Below, in pieces: positions 16,056-25,564 of a stretch of 64,000 bases of DNA. The position numbers and the translations under genes were made by a program. The stretch is from JAHEJX01 sp041605955 (GTDB taxonomy: Bacteria; Actinomycetota; Acidimicrobiia; Spongiisociales; UBA5794), in assembly GCA_041605955.1 (NCBI GenBank), contig JBFIXI010000006.1, forward strand, positions 36,925 to 100,924. The letters run 5' to 3'. The notes below the pieces were generated by a model. The model was not told the DNA's origin and did not search any database. It worked only from the letters and a program-made list of their open reading frames with translations. The stretch's first letter is position 1. The number at the start of each line of letters is the position of its first letter.

Positions 16056-17408
16056 CTACGGGTTCGCCGAGCTGAGAGTCCCCAGCAGCCGCAGGGCAAT
16101 TGCTTCGGCGATCGTTCCCCGGCGGAGCTCGTCGAGATCCTGACTCTCATTGGGGCCGTGGGCTGCACTGGTGGGATCGCCAACGCCTGTGAGCAGCATG
16201 GCGGCCTCGGGAAACATGTCGGCGAAGGCGGCAACGAAGGGGATGGAGCCCCCTTGACCGATCTCGAGGGGCTCGCGGCCCCAGGCCACCGAGAACGCCT
16301 GTCGGAATGCGTCGTAAGCCGCTCCATTGGTCGCCAGGTCGACAGCGGCGCCTTCACTGCCTGGGGTGACGCTCACCTGGGCTCCCCACGGAGCATGGGT
16401 TTCGAGATGGGTGCGTAGCGCCTCCATGGCTCGAGTCGGGTCGTCTCCCGGCGCCAATCGCAAGCTCACCTTGGCGCGGGCGGCCGGTACTAGTGCATTG
16501 ATCGCATGTGCCACCGGCGGTGCGTCGATTGCCAGGACGGAGATTGCCGGCTGGCGCCACATTCGTTCGGTGATGGCTCCGGTCCCGATGAGGCGCAGGC
16601 CGTCTACGGCGCCCACTTGGCCCAGCAGCTCCTCGGCAGCCAGGTCGATGGGTGTCGTCCCGCCCGAGACGAGGCCGGTCACAGCAACCGCGCCGCGATC
16701 ATCGTGCAGGGTTGCCAGCAATCGGCACATTGTCGTCAGCGCGTCGGGAACCGGGCCGCCGAAGCTCCCGCTGTGGACGGCCGCCGCCAGGGTCCGTACC
16801 TCGACCACACAGTCGACCAAGCCCCGCAGACTCACGGTGAGAGCCGGTTCGCCGACTCGCCAGTTGGCCGAATCGGCGATGACGATGGCATCAGCTGTGA
16901 GCTGTTCTTGGTAGGCGCTCAGGAAGTCGCCGAGATGGCGGGAGCCGATCTCCTCCTCGCCCTCGATGAAGACCTTGACCCCGACGGGTGGTCTGCCGCC
17001 GTGCGCCCGGATGGCGCCGAGGTGGAGCGCGATCCCGGCTTTGTCGTCGGATGTGCCCCGGCCGTAGAGCCGCCCGTGGCGCTCGGTGGGCTCGAACGGA
17101 GGTGACTCCCACAGCTCCTCGGGGCCTGGGGGCTGCACGTCGTGGTGGGCGTAGAGCAGGATGGTGGGCGCTCCCGGTGGGGCCGGGATCTCACCGAATA
17201 CGGCAGGATGGGCACCGTCGAGCTCCAGCAACTGAACATCGGCGAGACCCTCGTCTTCGAGCAGCTCTCGAACCGCTTCGGCGGACCGGCGCACCTGGTG
17301 ACTGTCGAAACCGGGGGCACTGATGGACGGAATGCGCACCAATGACTCGAGGTCGGCCCGAATACGATCGAAGCCCTCATCGACGGCGGAGGTCAGGTCG
17401 TGATGCAT
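16056..17408 (-). CDS. M20 family metallopeptidase / dipeptidase
   Basis: The 450-aa protein shows the M20 order of zinc ligands and catalytic residues: YAHHDVQP (His ligand and Asp), GTSDDKAG (bridging Asp), EGEEEIGS (catalytic Glu and Glu ligand), VIADSANW (Asp) and a late HGPNES (His). The dimerisation insert lies at about 190-330. It is expected to hydrolyse dipeptides or other small amide substrates in the cytosol, as in the CNDP/PepV-like group. The start ATG has no strong ribosome-binding site. It is divergent from the TPR protein gene. Confidence 0.88.
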   Translation of the reverse strand: MHHDLTSAVDEGFDRIRADLESLVRIPSISAPGFDSHQVRRSAEAVRELLEDEGLADVQLLELDGAHPAVFGEIPAPPGAPTILLYAHHDVQPPGPEELWESPPFEPTERHGRLYGRGTSDDKAGIALHLGAIRAHGGRPPVGVKVFIEGEEEIGSRHLGDFLSAYQEQLTADAIVIADSANWRVGEPALTVSLRGLVDCVVEVRTLAAAVHSGSFGGPVPDALTTMCRLLATLHDDRGAVAVTGLVSGGTTPIDLAAEELLGQVGAVDGLRLIGTGAITERMWRQPAISVLAIDAPPVAHAINALVPAARAKVSLRLAPGDDPTRAMEALRTHLETHAPWGAQVSVTPGSEGAAVDLATNGAAYDAFRQAFSVAWGREPLEIGQGGSIPFVAAFADMFPEAAMLLTGVGDPTSAAHGPNESQDLDELRRGTIAEAIALRLLGTLSSANP

Positions 17409-17475
17409 ACGGCGAGGCTAGCTGTGGGGAGGCATGGTGGGGTGCCCGTGAGCACGGCCCAATTAAGGTGTTTTC

Positions 17476-18294
17476 ATGGTCGATCTCGACCTGGGACGTT
17501 GGATCATCATTGGGGTTGGTGTCAGCCTTCTGCTCCTCGGCCTGCGTACTTGGTTACCTAAGGCGGCCGGGCGGCGGGTCGCCGAACGCGGCTCGATAGT
17601 CGGGCCGGCGCTCAAGCCGACCTATGAGCAACAAGCCATGCGCCGCACGGGCGCCGATATGCAGCATGTGGCGAATCGTCAACTGCACGACGACATGGTG
17701 GCCGATGCGGTGAAGCTGAAGCTACGCGCTCGCACAGGTGACCGTGCCGAGCGTCTCGACACGCTGGACCGGGCGATCAGCAAAGTGGAAGATGCGCTCA
17801 CCGCCCGTCCCCAGAGCTACGAGGGCACCAAGCTGCTCGGTGAGCTCCACCTCGACCGGGCGTTTCTCAACGAGAGCCTCGAAGCCGTTGCCGAATTGGA
17901 ACAGGCCGCCCAGCTGTTTCAACAGGCCTCGTCCTACCGGCTCGGCGTGATCGACAACTACATCGGCCGGGCGTGGTGCTACCTGCAGATGACCCGGGTC
18001 GATCCGGACTACGCCGCCACCTACGCAGAGAAGGCGGCCGCGGCCTTCTCTGCCGGTTTCGAACGAGCCAAACAGAATGTATGGGTGCTGCGGGGCTGGG
18101 GCCTGGCAATCGATCGGTATGCACGGTCTGGCCAGGCCGAAGCCGCCCGACTCGCCGACCTCGAGTCCCAATATCGGCGCGCGCTGGCGGAGCACCGCGG
18201 CGGCCAGCACGATTTGTTCGACTGGTACAGCCAGGCGCGGCGCGCCGCAGATCCTCTGTGGATCGAGGTACCGCCGTTGCGCGACGTCTACTGA
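17476..18294 (+). CDS. Membrane-anchored TPR-like protein of unknown function
   Basis: The 272-aa protein has one N-terminal membrane segment (residues 10-28) followed by a mostly helical, Ala/Leu/Glu-rich region with tetratricopeptide-like spacing (for example EGTKLLGELHLDRAFLNES, VIDNYIGRAWCYLQM, NVWVLRGWGLAID). AAGGTG lies 6 nt before the ATG. A scaffold or adaptor role at the membrane is likely, but I do not recognise a named family. It stands alone between a divergent peptidase gene and a small downstream gene. Confidence 0.7.
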   Translation: MVDLDLGRWIIIGVGVSLLLLGLRTWLPKAAGRRVAERGSIVGPALKPTYEQQAMRRTGADMQHVANRQLHDDMVADAVKLKLRARTGDRAERLDTLDRAISKVEDALTARPQSYEGTKLLGELHLDRAFLNESLEAVAELEQAAQLFQQASSYRLGVIDNYIGRAWCYLQMTRVDPDYAATYAEKAAAAFSAGFERAKQNVWVLRGWGLAIDRYARSGQAEAARLADLESQYRRALAEHRGGQHDLFDWYSQARRAADPLWIEVPPLRDVY

Positions 18295-18457
18295 GATCCG
18301 GTGTCGCTTGGTCCGCTGAGAGCCGATGCCTCGTTCGATCCGCCGGCGAAGCCGAAGCCCGAATTGAGTTAGTCAGGTCAGAGCTGCCCGGCGAAATCCG
18401 CCTGTCTTCGGGTATTCTGTTTTAGCTTGCTGCCGGGCGGTGAGAGGAGTGCAGCAA

Positions 18458-18733
18458 ATGGGGGTAAATAACCGCTCTTTCCGTCGCCGGCGGGCGCGCC
18501 GCGCGGGGCCCGATCTCTCGGAACGCATCGAGACCATCACTACGCCCCTCGACCGTCCTCCGTCTGCGCCCGAGTTCGGCTCGGGAGTGCTACCACCCGG
18601 CAAGTCGCGCTACCAGCGAATGTCGGCCCACCTCCCATCTGGGGTGGCACCCTTCCATGGCATAGGGGTTCTGCCGGCGGACGTCGCCGTCGACCTCCGC
18701 AGCGACGACCCTTCGATCGATCTCACCGGCTGA
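18458..18733 (+). CDS. Small basic hypothetical protein
   Basis: About 91 aa. ATG 18458 is preferred over the GTG at 18440 because AGAGGAG lies 8 nt upstream. The N terminus is very Arg-rich (RRRRARRAG) and the middle has a distinctive GSGVLPPGKSRYQRM. There are no membrane segments or recognised domain. A GGTATTCT extended -10-like element at 18411-18418 is a possible promoter. It is likely real given the start context, but no function can be proposed. Confidence 0.5.
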   Translation: MGVNNRSFRRRRARRAGPDLSERIETITTPLDRPPSAPEFGSGVLPPGKSRYQRMSAHLPSGVAPFHGIGVLPADVAVDLRSDDPSIDLTG

Positions 18734-18804
18734 AGGGGCTGAAGCCGGCGGCCGCGTTGTCGCGTATGCCGATCGGGAGAGCCCGCCCCGTTTGTCGCCC
18801 ATGA

Positions 18805-19134
18805 ACCACTTCAGGCGGTCGCGACAAGCGGCATGGCAATCGGCAGACCGGCTCCCCCAACCTGTCGGGTAGTGACTCGACTGGGGGCGAGTTTCCTATT
18901 CCGGCGCCGGGAAACGAGCGGGGGGCCGCACTGTTCCTCACTGCGCTGGCCATGTTCATCCTCATTGGGTTCTTGGCACTGGCGCTCGACATTTCCGTGG
19001 CCATGATGGACAGGCGCGATGCCCAGAATGCCCCCGACCATGCGGGGGGAGAATCCGCGCTTCAATCCTCGCGGTCGCTGAGCTCGACGTACTCGCCCTT
19101 GGGCACGGCGACGCGTGCGATCCGACGTGTGTAG
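18805..19134 (+). pseudogene. Remnant of a TadE/TadG-like pilus assembly protein
   Basis: The frame is open from 18805 to a stop at 19132-19134. It encodes NERGAALFLTALAMF followed by a membrane helix and MMDRRDAQNA, the N-terminal signature of TadE/G-like proteins (an acidic/GxA head, a hydrophobic helix, then RRxLQNAADAAAL). The match breaks off exactly after QNA, and the remaining 40 codons are antisense to the Na/Pi symporter gene and unlike the family. No in-frame start precedes the motif except internal ATGs in the helix. It is best read as a decayed gene fragment. This accounts for most of the 18734-19061 gap. Confidence 0.6.
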
Positions 19135-20774
19135 TAGTAGATGCGGCGGAGGTTGGCGATGACGTCGGTCTCGAGCCGATACGTGGCTACTCGCTCCGGC
19201 GCCTCCGTCGAGAGTCGTCCCGCTTGCCTGGCCGCTGCGCTCCGTTCCAAGCTGTTGATCTGCTTCTTCATCTTGATGGCACGACGCGCCGAATCCGGAT
19301 CCTTGTCCGTCAGGGCTGCGATGGACAGTTGGAGCGCCTCCAGCACGGCGCTGTGCACCTCGGAGAGGACCTCGATCGCTTCGTCGGTGACTGCGAGGTT
19401 CTGCTCGACCCGCCCGAGGCCCAGCCCAACCAGGTTGGTTTCGATGACGTCGCCGATCGCTTCGAGGTTGTTGGTTGTGGCGATCATGCTGAAGAGCTCA
19501 TCGGCGGCGGCGTCGTTGAGGCGATTCATGCCGATCTTCCCCAAGAAGTCGATGATCTGGGCATGCAGGCTGTCGACCTCGGCGTCTCCCTGCTCGATCT
19601 CGAGCAATGTCCACCGTGTGCCCCTGACCAGGGCGGGGAGCACCTCGATCAGCATCGTCTCTACCCGGCTCGCCATGCGCAGTATCTCCAACCGGGCCCG
19701 ATCCAGAGCCAAGATTGGGGTGCGCAAGAGGGTCTCGTCGAGATACTTGAGACGGATCAGCTCGTCCTCATCGCCGGGACGGTTCGGGACGATCCGATAT
19801 ACCAGCTTGGCGATCCGCGTGGTAAACGGCAGGAAGATCACCGCGTTGGCGATGTTGAATATGGCGTGGGCGTTGGCGATCTCACGGGCGGTGCCTCCTC
19901 CGATGGACGACACGACGTTGACGAGCACGGCCAGCAAGGGCAGCCACAGCACGACACCGCCCACGTTGAACAGCACGTGGGCGGCCGCCGCCCGCATGGC
20001 GTCGCGCGGCTTGCCGAGCGCCGCCAGAATCGCGGTGATCGCCGTGCCCACGTTCGCGCCCAACACCAGGGCCAGGCCCGTCTCGATGTTGATCAGCCCT
20101 TGCTGTGCCAGGACGATCACGATGCCCGTCGTAGCCGACGACGACTGCACGACAGCGGTGAACGCCGCTCCGACGAGTATGCCGAAGAACGGATTCTCGA
20201 GCCGAGCCATTATGTCGAGAAACGCATCCGAGCCACGGAGTGGCGACATTGCATCGCCCATCACGGTCATCCCGTAAAAGACCAGGCCGAGCCCGAGCAC
20301 CACGAGGCCCTGGGTGCGACGCTTCTCGGATCTGGCGAAGAAGCTGATGCCGAAACCCACCGCGACCGCAACGAGAGCCACTGTGGAGACGTTGAAGGCG
20401 ATGATCTGAGCCGTGACCGTCGTGCCGATGTTCGCTCCGATGATGACCCCGATGGACTGCTGGAACGTCATCAGCCCGGAGGTGATGAACCCGACGACCA
20501 GCACGGTTGTGACCGACGATGACTGGATGAGCGCGGTCAGGCCCGCCCCGGTGAGCAACCCCACCAGCGGCCGGCCGGTGAGTTGTAGCAGCACGGTGCG
20601 CATCCGATCGCCGGCGATGAGGCGCAGCGACTCGGTCATGCGCTCCATGCCGAGCAGGAAGATGGCCAGCCCGCCGAGGAGACCGACGATCAGGAGGAAG
20701 GTGTCGATGTCTTCGGCAGCACCAGAGGTGGTTTCTGCGGCTGCGATGAGTCCTGGGATGTTGAGGATCGGCAC
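19062..20774 (-). CDS. Na/Pi cotransporter family protein with PhoU-like C-terminal domain
   Basis: About 570 aa from GTG 20774; the frame runs further to 21020 but the added residues are not family-like. The two inverted membrane repeats each carry the QSSS motif of the PiT/NptA family (ALIQSSSVTT and AVVQSSSATT). The C-terminal third (about 400-560) is a helical PhoU-like domain. It is expected to take up phosphate with sodium. No other phosphate genes adjoin it. The 140 bp between it and the anti-sigma gene shows no clear promoter. Confidence 0.87.
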   Translation of the reverse strand: MPILNIPGLIAAAETTSGAAEDIDTFLLIVGLLGGLAIFLLGMERMTESLRLIAGDRMRTVLLQLTGRPLVGLLTGAGLTALIQSSSVTTVLVVGFITSGLMTFQQSIGVIIGANIGTTVTAQIIAFNVSTVALVAVAVGFGISFFARSEKRRTQGLVVLGLGLVFYGMTVMGDAMSPLRGSDAFLDIMARLENPFFGILVGAAFTAVVQSSSATTGIVIVLAQQGLINIETGLALVLGANVGTAITAILAALGKPRDAMRAAAAHVLFNVGGVVLWLPLLAVLVNVVSSIGGGTAREIANAHAIFNIANAVIFLPFTTRIAKLVYRIVPNRPGDEDELIRLKYLDETLLRTPILALDRARLEILRMASRVETMLIEVLPALVRGTRWTLLEIEQGDAEVDSLHAQIIDFLGKIGMNRLNDAAADELFSMIATTNNLEAIGDVIETNLVGLGLGRVEQNLAVTDEAIEVLSEVHSAVLEALQLSIAALTDKDPDSARRAIKMKKQINSLERSAAARQAGRLSTEAPERVATYRLETDVIANLRRIYYYTRRIARVAVPKGEYVELSDRED

Positions 20775-20914
20775 GACTGGGCGCTCATTCGTCGGTTGCG
20801 GGGACGCATTGTGCCGCGGTGCTGCGCAGAACGCAGATTCTTCTCGATACCTCAGCCGGATGAGTTCGATCCGAGCTCTGCGCTTGCCGGGCTCCCCCAG
20901 CCAAGGGGGGCGGT

Positions 20915-21523
20915 CTATGCCTCGGTGTCGAGCAGGTTGAGGCCAGGGCTGGGATCGGCGTCGAGAGGTTCGAGTGTGATCCACAGCCGGGGATAGTCGG
21001 CTCGCCGCACTCCGACCCACAGTGTCACATCGGTCGGGTCGGTGAAGGTGCCGGCCGACACATGCACCGGGCCTTCGGTGAACCAGAGCTCGTAGACGTG
21101 TCCGGCAGGAGCGGGGTCGAGGCCGGAGACGTCGAGCCGGAGCCGCGTTCCTGAGGCCTCATTCCATCCCCGCACCGCAGCTTCAACTCCGGGAGCGTTC
21201 TCCGTGGCTGCCAGAGCGACCTCCCAATCGGGTCCATCGACTCGCCAGGTGGCGATCGCGAGCAGCGCCACGATGGCGGCCGCAACTGCTGCCGGCACCA
21301 GCCAGGGGCGGCGTTTGCCCGCCGCCGCATCGAGCACGGATATCGAAGCTCCCGCCGGGCCGGCGCTGATTGCCTCCATCACGGATGCCTCGACCCCGGC
21401 GCGGGGCTCAACCCAGAAGGCGTCGTCGCTCAGATCGAATGTCAGCAACTCGTCGACCCGATCACGGGCGTCGGCAAGCTCGTCGTCGCTTGGGATATGG
21501 GGCGTGTGCTCTTGATCGCTCAT
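20915..21523 (-). CDS. Anti-sigma factor, RskA-type
   Basis: The 202-aa protein has a cytosolic N-terminal region (residues 1-85), one membrane helix (about 91-107, LVPAAVAAAIVALLAIA) and an extracytoplasmic C-terminal domain with the RskA-like GHVYELWFTEGPVHVSAGTF. The ATG overlaps the sigma gene stop as ATGA, so the pair is coupled. Family knowledge: RskA holds an ECF sigma factor at the membrane and releases it after regulated proteolysis. The zinc HxxxCxxC anti-sigma motif is absent, as in RskA proteins. Confidence 0.85.
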   Translation of the reverse strand: MSDQEHTPHIPSDDELADARDRVDELLTFDLSDDAFWVEPRAGVEASVMEAISAGPAGASISVLDAAAGKRRPWLVPAAVAAAIVALLAIATWRVDGPDWEVALAATENAPGVEAAVRGWNEASGTRLRLDVSGLDPAPAGHVYELWFTEGPVHVSAGTFTDPTDVTLWVGVRRADYPRLWITLEPLDADPSPGLNLLDTEA

Positions 21524-22047
21524 AGCGCCCCCTCCAGGTCGGAGAGGAGCTCCGACAGCTTGCGGTAGGCGCGGTAGGACCGCGACTTCACCGTACCTAC
21601 GGGGATCTGAAGGTGCTCGGCAGCCGCTTCGTGGGTCATTCCGGAGAAATGTGTGAGCATCAGGACCTGGCGCTCTGCAGGCGTCAACTGCTCGACAGCC
21701 ATGCGTACCCGGTACACCTCCCACACGTCCTCGATCGACTCGGCCGGCGTCGGGGCGTCGTAGTCGCCAAGCTCCTCAGCACGATGGCGCCGTTCGCGCC
21801 GGTACAGGTCGATGGCAGCTCGCTTGGTGATCGTCACCAACCACGGCGCGATATTGCGGGTTGCGTCGAAGGTGGCTGCCGCCTTCCAAGCCTGAAGCAA
21901 ACCCTGCTGCACGGCCTCTTCGGCGAGTGCACTGTCGCCCAGCACGCGATACGCCACCCCGTAGAGGGCCCGGCCATGGGTCGCACAGATGTGGCGCATG
22001 GCTTGCGGGTCGCCAGCGACAAACCGGAGGTTCACAGCCTCGTCCAT
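21520..22047 (-). CDS. ECF RNA polymerase sigma factor (SigK-like)
   Basis: About 175 aa from ATG 22047 (MDEAVNLRFVAGDPQ). Region 2 spans about 10-85 (ALYGVAYRVLGDSALAEEAVQ, then APWLVTITKRAAIDLYRRERR) and region 4 spans about 110-170 (LTPAERQVLMLTHFSGMTHEAAA, then IPVGTVKSR). The open frame continues to 22374, but the extra residues are not sigma-like. It overlaps the anti-sigma gene downstream. The intergenic 22048-22238 presumably holds its promoter, but I could not identify a convincing ECF consensus there. Confidence 0.87.
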   Translation of the reverse strand: MDEAVNLRFVAGDPQAMRHICATHGRALYGVAYRVLGDSALAEEAVQQGLLQAWKAAATFDATRNIAPWLVTITKRAAIDLYRRERRHRAEELGDYDAPTPAESIEDVWEVYRVRMAVEQLTPAERQVLMLTHFSGMTHEAAAEHLQIPVGTVKSRSYRAYRKLSELLSDLEGAL

Positions 22048-22238
22048 AGTCGACCGACCCCGGCGTTGAGATCGGTCAGCAACCCCCTTGTCATCGTGGC
22101 GGGCCAGCTCGGCGCGAGCCTGCAGCTTATTCGGGTAGCTCGGGGCATGCCCGGCGAACGAGAGCCGGTGATGGTTCAGCATGGACAGGCGCATCCCTGG
22201 TCGGACGTGGGGTAATACGTAGCGGACCGGCGGCCGGT

Positions 22239-23693
22239 TCACTCGTCGGTGGGGCGCATGATCCATTCGCCGCCGAGGCCGAGCTGCTCGTCCACTTGCG
22301 GAGGACCCCACGAGCCCGCCGGGTATGGGTGAACTGGGATATCGGCCTCGAGAAGAGGTGAGTACACCGCCCAAGATGCCTCCACCTCGTCAGAGCGGAC
22401 GAACAGGGTCTGATCGCCCTCCATGACGTCGAGGATGAGCGTCTGGTACGCGTCCGGCAGCTTCTCGAATGCCTCGTCGTAGTCGAAGTGCAGCGGCTGT
22501 GACACGAGCAGGGGGCTGCCCGGCGCCTTGACGTCGAAGCGCACTTCGAACCCTTCGTTGGGCTGCAGGGTGAGGATCACCACGTTCTGATGCGCGGCGC
22601 AGTCGTCCTTGACGCCGTGGAATATGCAGACCGGAGGCTTGTGGAAGATCAGAGCTATCTGGGTGGTCTTGTGGGGCAGCCGCTTTCCGGTGCGCACGAA
22701 TATCGGCACGCCCTCCCAGCGCCAGCTGGCCACGCCGAGGCGCATCGCCACGAAAGTCGGCGTCGCCGAGTCGTTGGCGACTTCGGGGTCCTCGCAGTAG
22801 CCGGGGACGCGACGTCCCGCGATCATGCCGCCCTCGTACTGCCCGTAAACCACCCGGTTGGTGTCGATCGGCTCGATGGCTCGGACCACGTCGACCTTCT
22901 CGGTGCGAATCGCGTCCGCCTCGAACTTGTTGGGCGCGTCCATGGCGATGAGGCTTATCAGCTGGGTGATGTGGTTCTGCACCATGTCGCGCACAACGCC
23001 CGACCGGTCGTAGTAGTCGGCGCGTCCTTCGGTCCCCAAGCTCTCGGCGACGGTTATCTCTATGGCCTCCACCCGGTCGCGGTTCCACGACGACTCGAAC
23101 AGCAAGTTGGCGAAACGGAACGCCAGCAGGTTCTGCACCGTCTCTTTTCCCAGGTAGTGATCGATGCGGTACACCTGGTGCTCGTCGAAATATTGATGGA
23201 TCAGCTCGTTGAGTTGGTGCGCCGAAGCCAGGTCGTGGCCGAAGGGCTTCTCCACTACCAAGCGGGTCCAACCGGGTGCGGTCGCCAGGCCCGCCCTACC
23301 CAGCTGATCGATGATGGTGGGAAACGCTCCGGGCGGCAACGCCAAATAGAAGATGCGGTTCCCGGGGAGATCCAGGTCGCGCTCGAGCTCCTCGATCCTC
23401 TGCCGTAGCGCCTCGAGGTCCGCCGTGCCCCGCGGGGTGGCGTGGTAGAAGACTCGCTCTCTGCACCACTCCTCGACGCGGGCGCCGTCGTATCCGGCGT
23501 TGTGCAGGGACTTGTTGGTGAAATCGCGAAACTCGTCATCGGACCACGCCGTGCGAGACACGCCGAGCAGGTTGTGCGCCGCGGCCACCTTGTCTTCCGT
23601 CAACACCCGAAATGTCGAGGGGATCAGCTTGCGGCTGGTGAGGTCCCCGGTGGCGCCGAAGATAACGAAGAGGTGCGGGTCGATCGGATTCAT
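22239..23693 (-). CDS. zwf: Glucose-6-phosphate 1-dehydrogenase
   Basis: The 484-aa protein has the NADP-binding N terminus FGATGDLTSRKL, the conserved EKPFGHDL and the active-site RIDHYLGKE. It oxidises glucose 6-phosphate to 6-phosphogluconolactone, making NADPH. The start ATG overlaps the stop of gnd (ATGA), so the two pentose-phosphate dehydrogenases are coupled. A longer upstream open frame lies inside gnd and is not used. No pgl or opcA gene is adjacent. Confidence 0.95.
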   Translation of the reverse strand: MNPIDPHLFVIFGATGDLTSRKLIPSTFRVLTEDKVAAAHNLLGVSRTAWSDDEFRDFTNKSLHNAGYDGARVEEWCRERVFYHATPRGTADLEALRQRIEELERDLDLPGNRIFYLALPPGAFPTIIDQLGRAGLATAPGWTRLVVEKPFGHDLASAHQLNELIHQYFDEHQVYRIDHYLGKETVQNLLAFRFANLLFESSWNRDRVEAIEITVAESLGTEGRADYYDRSGVVRDMVQNHITQLISLIAMDAPNKFEADAIRTEKVDVVRAIEPIDTNRVVYGQYEGGMIAGRRVPGYCEDPEVANDSATPTFVAMRLGVASWRWEGVPIFVRTGKRLPHKTTQIALIFHKPPVCIFHGVKDDCAAHQNVVILTLQPNEGFEVRFDVKAPGSPLLVSQPLHFDYDEAFEKLPDAYQTLILDVMEGDQTLFVRSDEVEASWAVYSPLLEADIPVHPYPAGSWGPPQVDEQLGLGGEWIMRPTDE

Positions 23694-24622
23694 CGTGTCG
23701 GTGTCGCCGTCTGCGGAGGCGCCGCTTTGACGGCATGTCCGCCGAACTGGCGGCGCAAGGCAGCCACCAGGCGGTGGGCGAACCCCGTCTCGTCGCGTGA
23801 TCCGATGCGCTCGAGGAGCGACTGCGTGATGATCGGCGCGGCCACATTGAGTCGCATCGATTCGGCGACTGCCCAGCGGCCCTCTCCGGAGTCCTCTACG
23901 AAGGGCGCAACCCCCGCGAGCTCGGGTGACGTCCCCAGTGCGTCGACTGCCAGGTCGAGCAGCCACGACCGAATCACCGATCCGTGCTGCCAGACCCGCC
24001 CCACCGCAGCCAGGTCGAAGTCGAACTCCTCTTTGGCTCCGAGAATGGCGAATCCCTCCGCGTAGGCCTGCATCAATCCGTACTCGACTCCATTGTGGAT
24101 CATCTTGGCGAAGTGACCTGCCCCGGGAGGCCCCACGTGACCCCATCCTCTACCGGGGCCGGGAGCCAAAGTCTCGAAGAGCGGGGTCAGCCGCTGCACG
24201 GGCTCGTCGTCGCCGCCCACCATCATCGAGTAGCCCGCTTCGAGGCCCCACACCCCTCCGCTGGTTCCGACGTCGACGAGGTGGTGACCGGCGGCGGCGC
24301 AAACGGCGTGCCGCAGCTGTGTGTCGGTGTACAGGCTGTTGCCGCCGTCAACGATGATGTCGCCGCTTCCGAGGAGGGGACGTAACGCTTCGATTGTCGA
24401 GTCGACCGGCGCCCCATGGGGGACCATCAGCCAGACGGCGCGGGGCGGCGTCAATCGGTCAACGAGCTTGGCGAGCGATTCGGCGCCGTCGGCGCCCATC
24501 GTCTCCACTCTTGCCACCGACTCGGGGGCGAGGTCGTATCCGACGACGTGGTGGCTGCCGCGAACCAGGCGCTGCGCCATGTTGGCGCCCATCTTTCCCA
24601 GGCCGATCATTCCCAGCTGCAT
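23690..24622 (-). CDS. gnd: 6-phosphogluconate dehydrogenase, decarboxylating, short type (GndA/YqeC-like)
   Basis: The 310-aa protein starts with the Rossmann motif MQLGMIGLGKMGANMAQRL and has the catalytic region GTSGGVWG and GHFAKMIHNGVEYG. About 310 residues, rather than about 470, marks the short, often NAD-dependent, group. It converts 6-phosphogluconate to ribulose 5-phosphate and CO2. AGGGAAG precedes the ATG well; the open frame extends to 24697, but that start lacks such a site. It is first in the gnd-zwf operon and divergent from the response regulator gene. Confidence 0.92.
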   Translation of the reverse strand: MQLGMIGLGKMGANMAQRLVRGSHHVVGYDLAPESVARVETMGADGAESLAKLVDRLTPPRAVWLMVPHGAPVDSTIEALRPLLGSGDIIVDGGNSLYTDTQLRHAVCAAAGHHLVDVGTSGGVWGLEAGYSMMVGGDDEPVQRLTPLFETLAPGPGRGWGHVGPPGAGHFAKMIHNGVEYGLMQAYAEGFAILGAKEEFDFDLAAVGRVWQHGSVIRSWLLDLAVDALGTSPELAGVAPFVEDSGEGRWAVAESMRLNVAAPIITQSLLERIGSRDETGFAHRLVAALRRQFGGHAVKAAPPQTATPTR

Positions 24623-24768
24623 AGCTTCCCTTCGCTCGTCTTCGCATCCCAACCCAACTCGGGCGTCAGGCCTTCGCTGCGTCTTAGCTAAGCACAACCC
24701 ATCCGACGGCCGAGCGTGCGGGCCGTCTGTTGTGGGGTCCCGTGCTCCGGCGTCCGCCCCCCGGCGTT

Positions 24769-24785
24769 TCTCATGACGCTCTTAG
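24769..24785 (+). promoter_or_regulatory. Two 11-bp-phased YCTYAG-type boxes upstream of the response regulator
   Basis: TCTCAT (24769-24774) and TCTTAG (24780-24785) start exactly 11 bp apart, as do the four boxes before the gene at 27044. A further TCTTAG lies at 24682-24687 inside CTTAGCTAAG. Same-phase direct repeats are typical of OmpR-family regulator sites, so this suggests autoregulation. Inference from pattern only. Confidence 0.5.
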
Positions 24786-24829
24786 ACGACGACCCGAACC
24801 TGGTGCTCCGGCTTAACCTCGGTTCAGGG

Positions 24830-25564
24830 ATGACAGATCGCAGCAATCGCCCAAACGACAAGGCGCCCCAGCCCGAGCATGGCGGCGGTTTGGTGTTGGT
24901 CGCCGAAGACGACCGAGCGGTGCGCGACGCCGTGTCTCGAGCACTGAGCTTCGAGGGATACCGTGTGATCACCGCCCGTGACGGTGCCGAGGCCCTGCAG
25001 CGGGTCCTCAATGACAAACCGGAGCTGGTGGTCCTCGATGTCATGATGCCCATCGTCGACGGCCTCGAGACGTGTCGCCGGCTGCGTGCCAGCGGGAACT
25101 CTGTTCCGGTGCTGATGCTGACGGCACGCACTGAGGTTTCTGATCGGGTAGCCGGCCTCGACGCCGGCGCTGATGACTATCTGGCGAAGCCGTTCGCCCT
25201 CGAGGAGTTACTGGCCCGGATGCGGGCGTTGCTGCGTCGCTCCAGCACCAGCCGGGGCGAGGTGTTCCGGGTCGGCGATCTCGTGCTGGATCCCGACGCG
25301 CGCACCGTCACCCGGGGAGGCAGCGCGATCGTCCTCACGAAGACGGAGTTCGATCTGCTCGAACTGCTGGTGGAGAATGCCGGAGTCGTGCTCAGCCGCC
25401 AGAAGATCTACGAGCAGATCTGGGGATACGACTTCGAGACCACTTCCAACTCCCTCGACGTCTATATCGGCTACCTGCGTCGCAAGACCGAAGCAGGCGA
25501 TCGGTCCCGGCTGGTCCATACCGTGAGGGGGGTCGGCTATGTGGCCCGCGAGGGGACGCAGTGA
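24830..25564 (+). CDS. OmpR/MprA-like response regulator
   Basis: About 244 aa from ATG 24830 (MTDRSNRPND). The receiver domain has an acidic pocket at E26/D27/D28, phospho-acceptor Asp70 (VVLDVMMP) and Lys120 (YLAKPF). The winged-helix output domain (about 145-240) contains LTKTEFDLLELLVENAG and VYIGYLRRK. It is coupled to the downstream kinase gene by a GTGA overlap. The frame extends upstream to 24716, but those residues are not receiver-like. Its likely targets include the gene at 27044, whose promoter region carries phased direct repeats. Confidence 0.92.
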   Translation: MTDRSNRPNDKAPQPEHGGGLVLVAEDDRAVRDAVSRALSFEGYRVITARDGAEALQRVLNDKPELVVLDVMMPIVDGLETCRRLRASGNSVPVLMLTARTEVSDRVAGLDAGADDYLAKPFALEELLARMRALLRRSSTSRGEVFRVGDLVLDPDARTVTRGGSAIVLTKTEFDLLELLVENAGVVLSRQKIYEQIWGYDFETTSNSLDVYIGYLRRKTEAGDRSRLVHTVRGVGYVAREGTQ

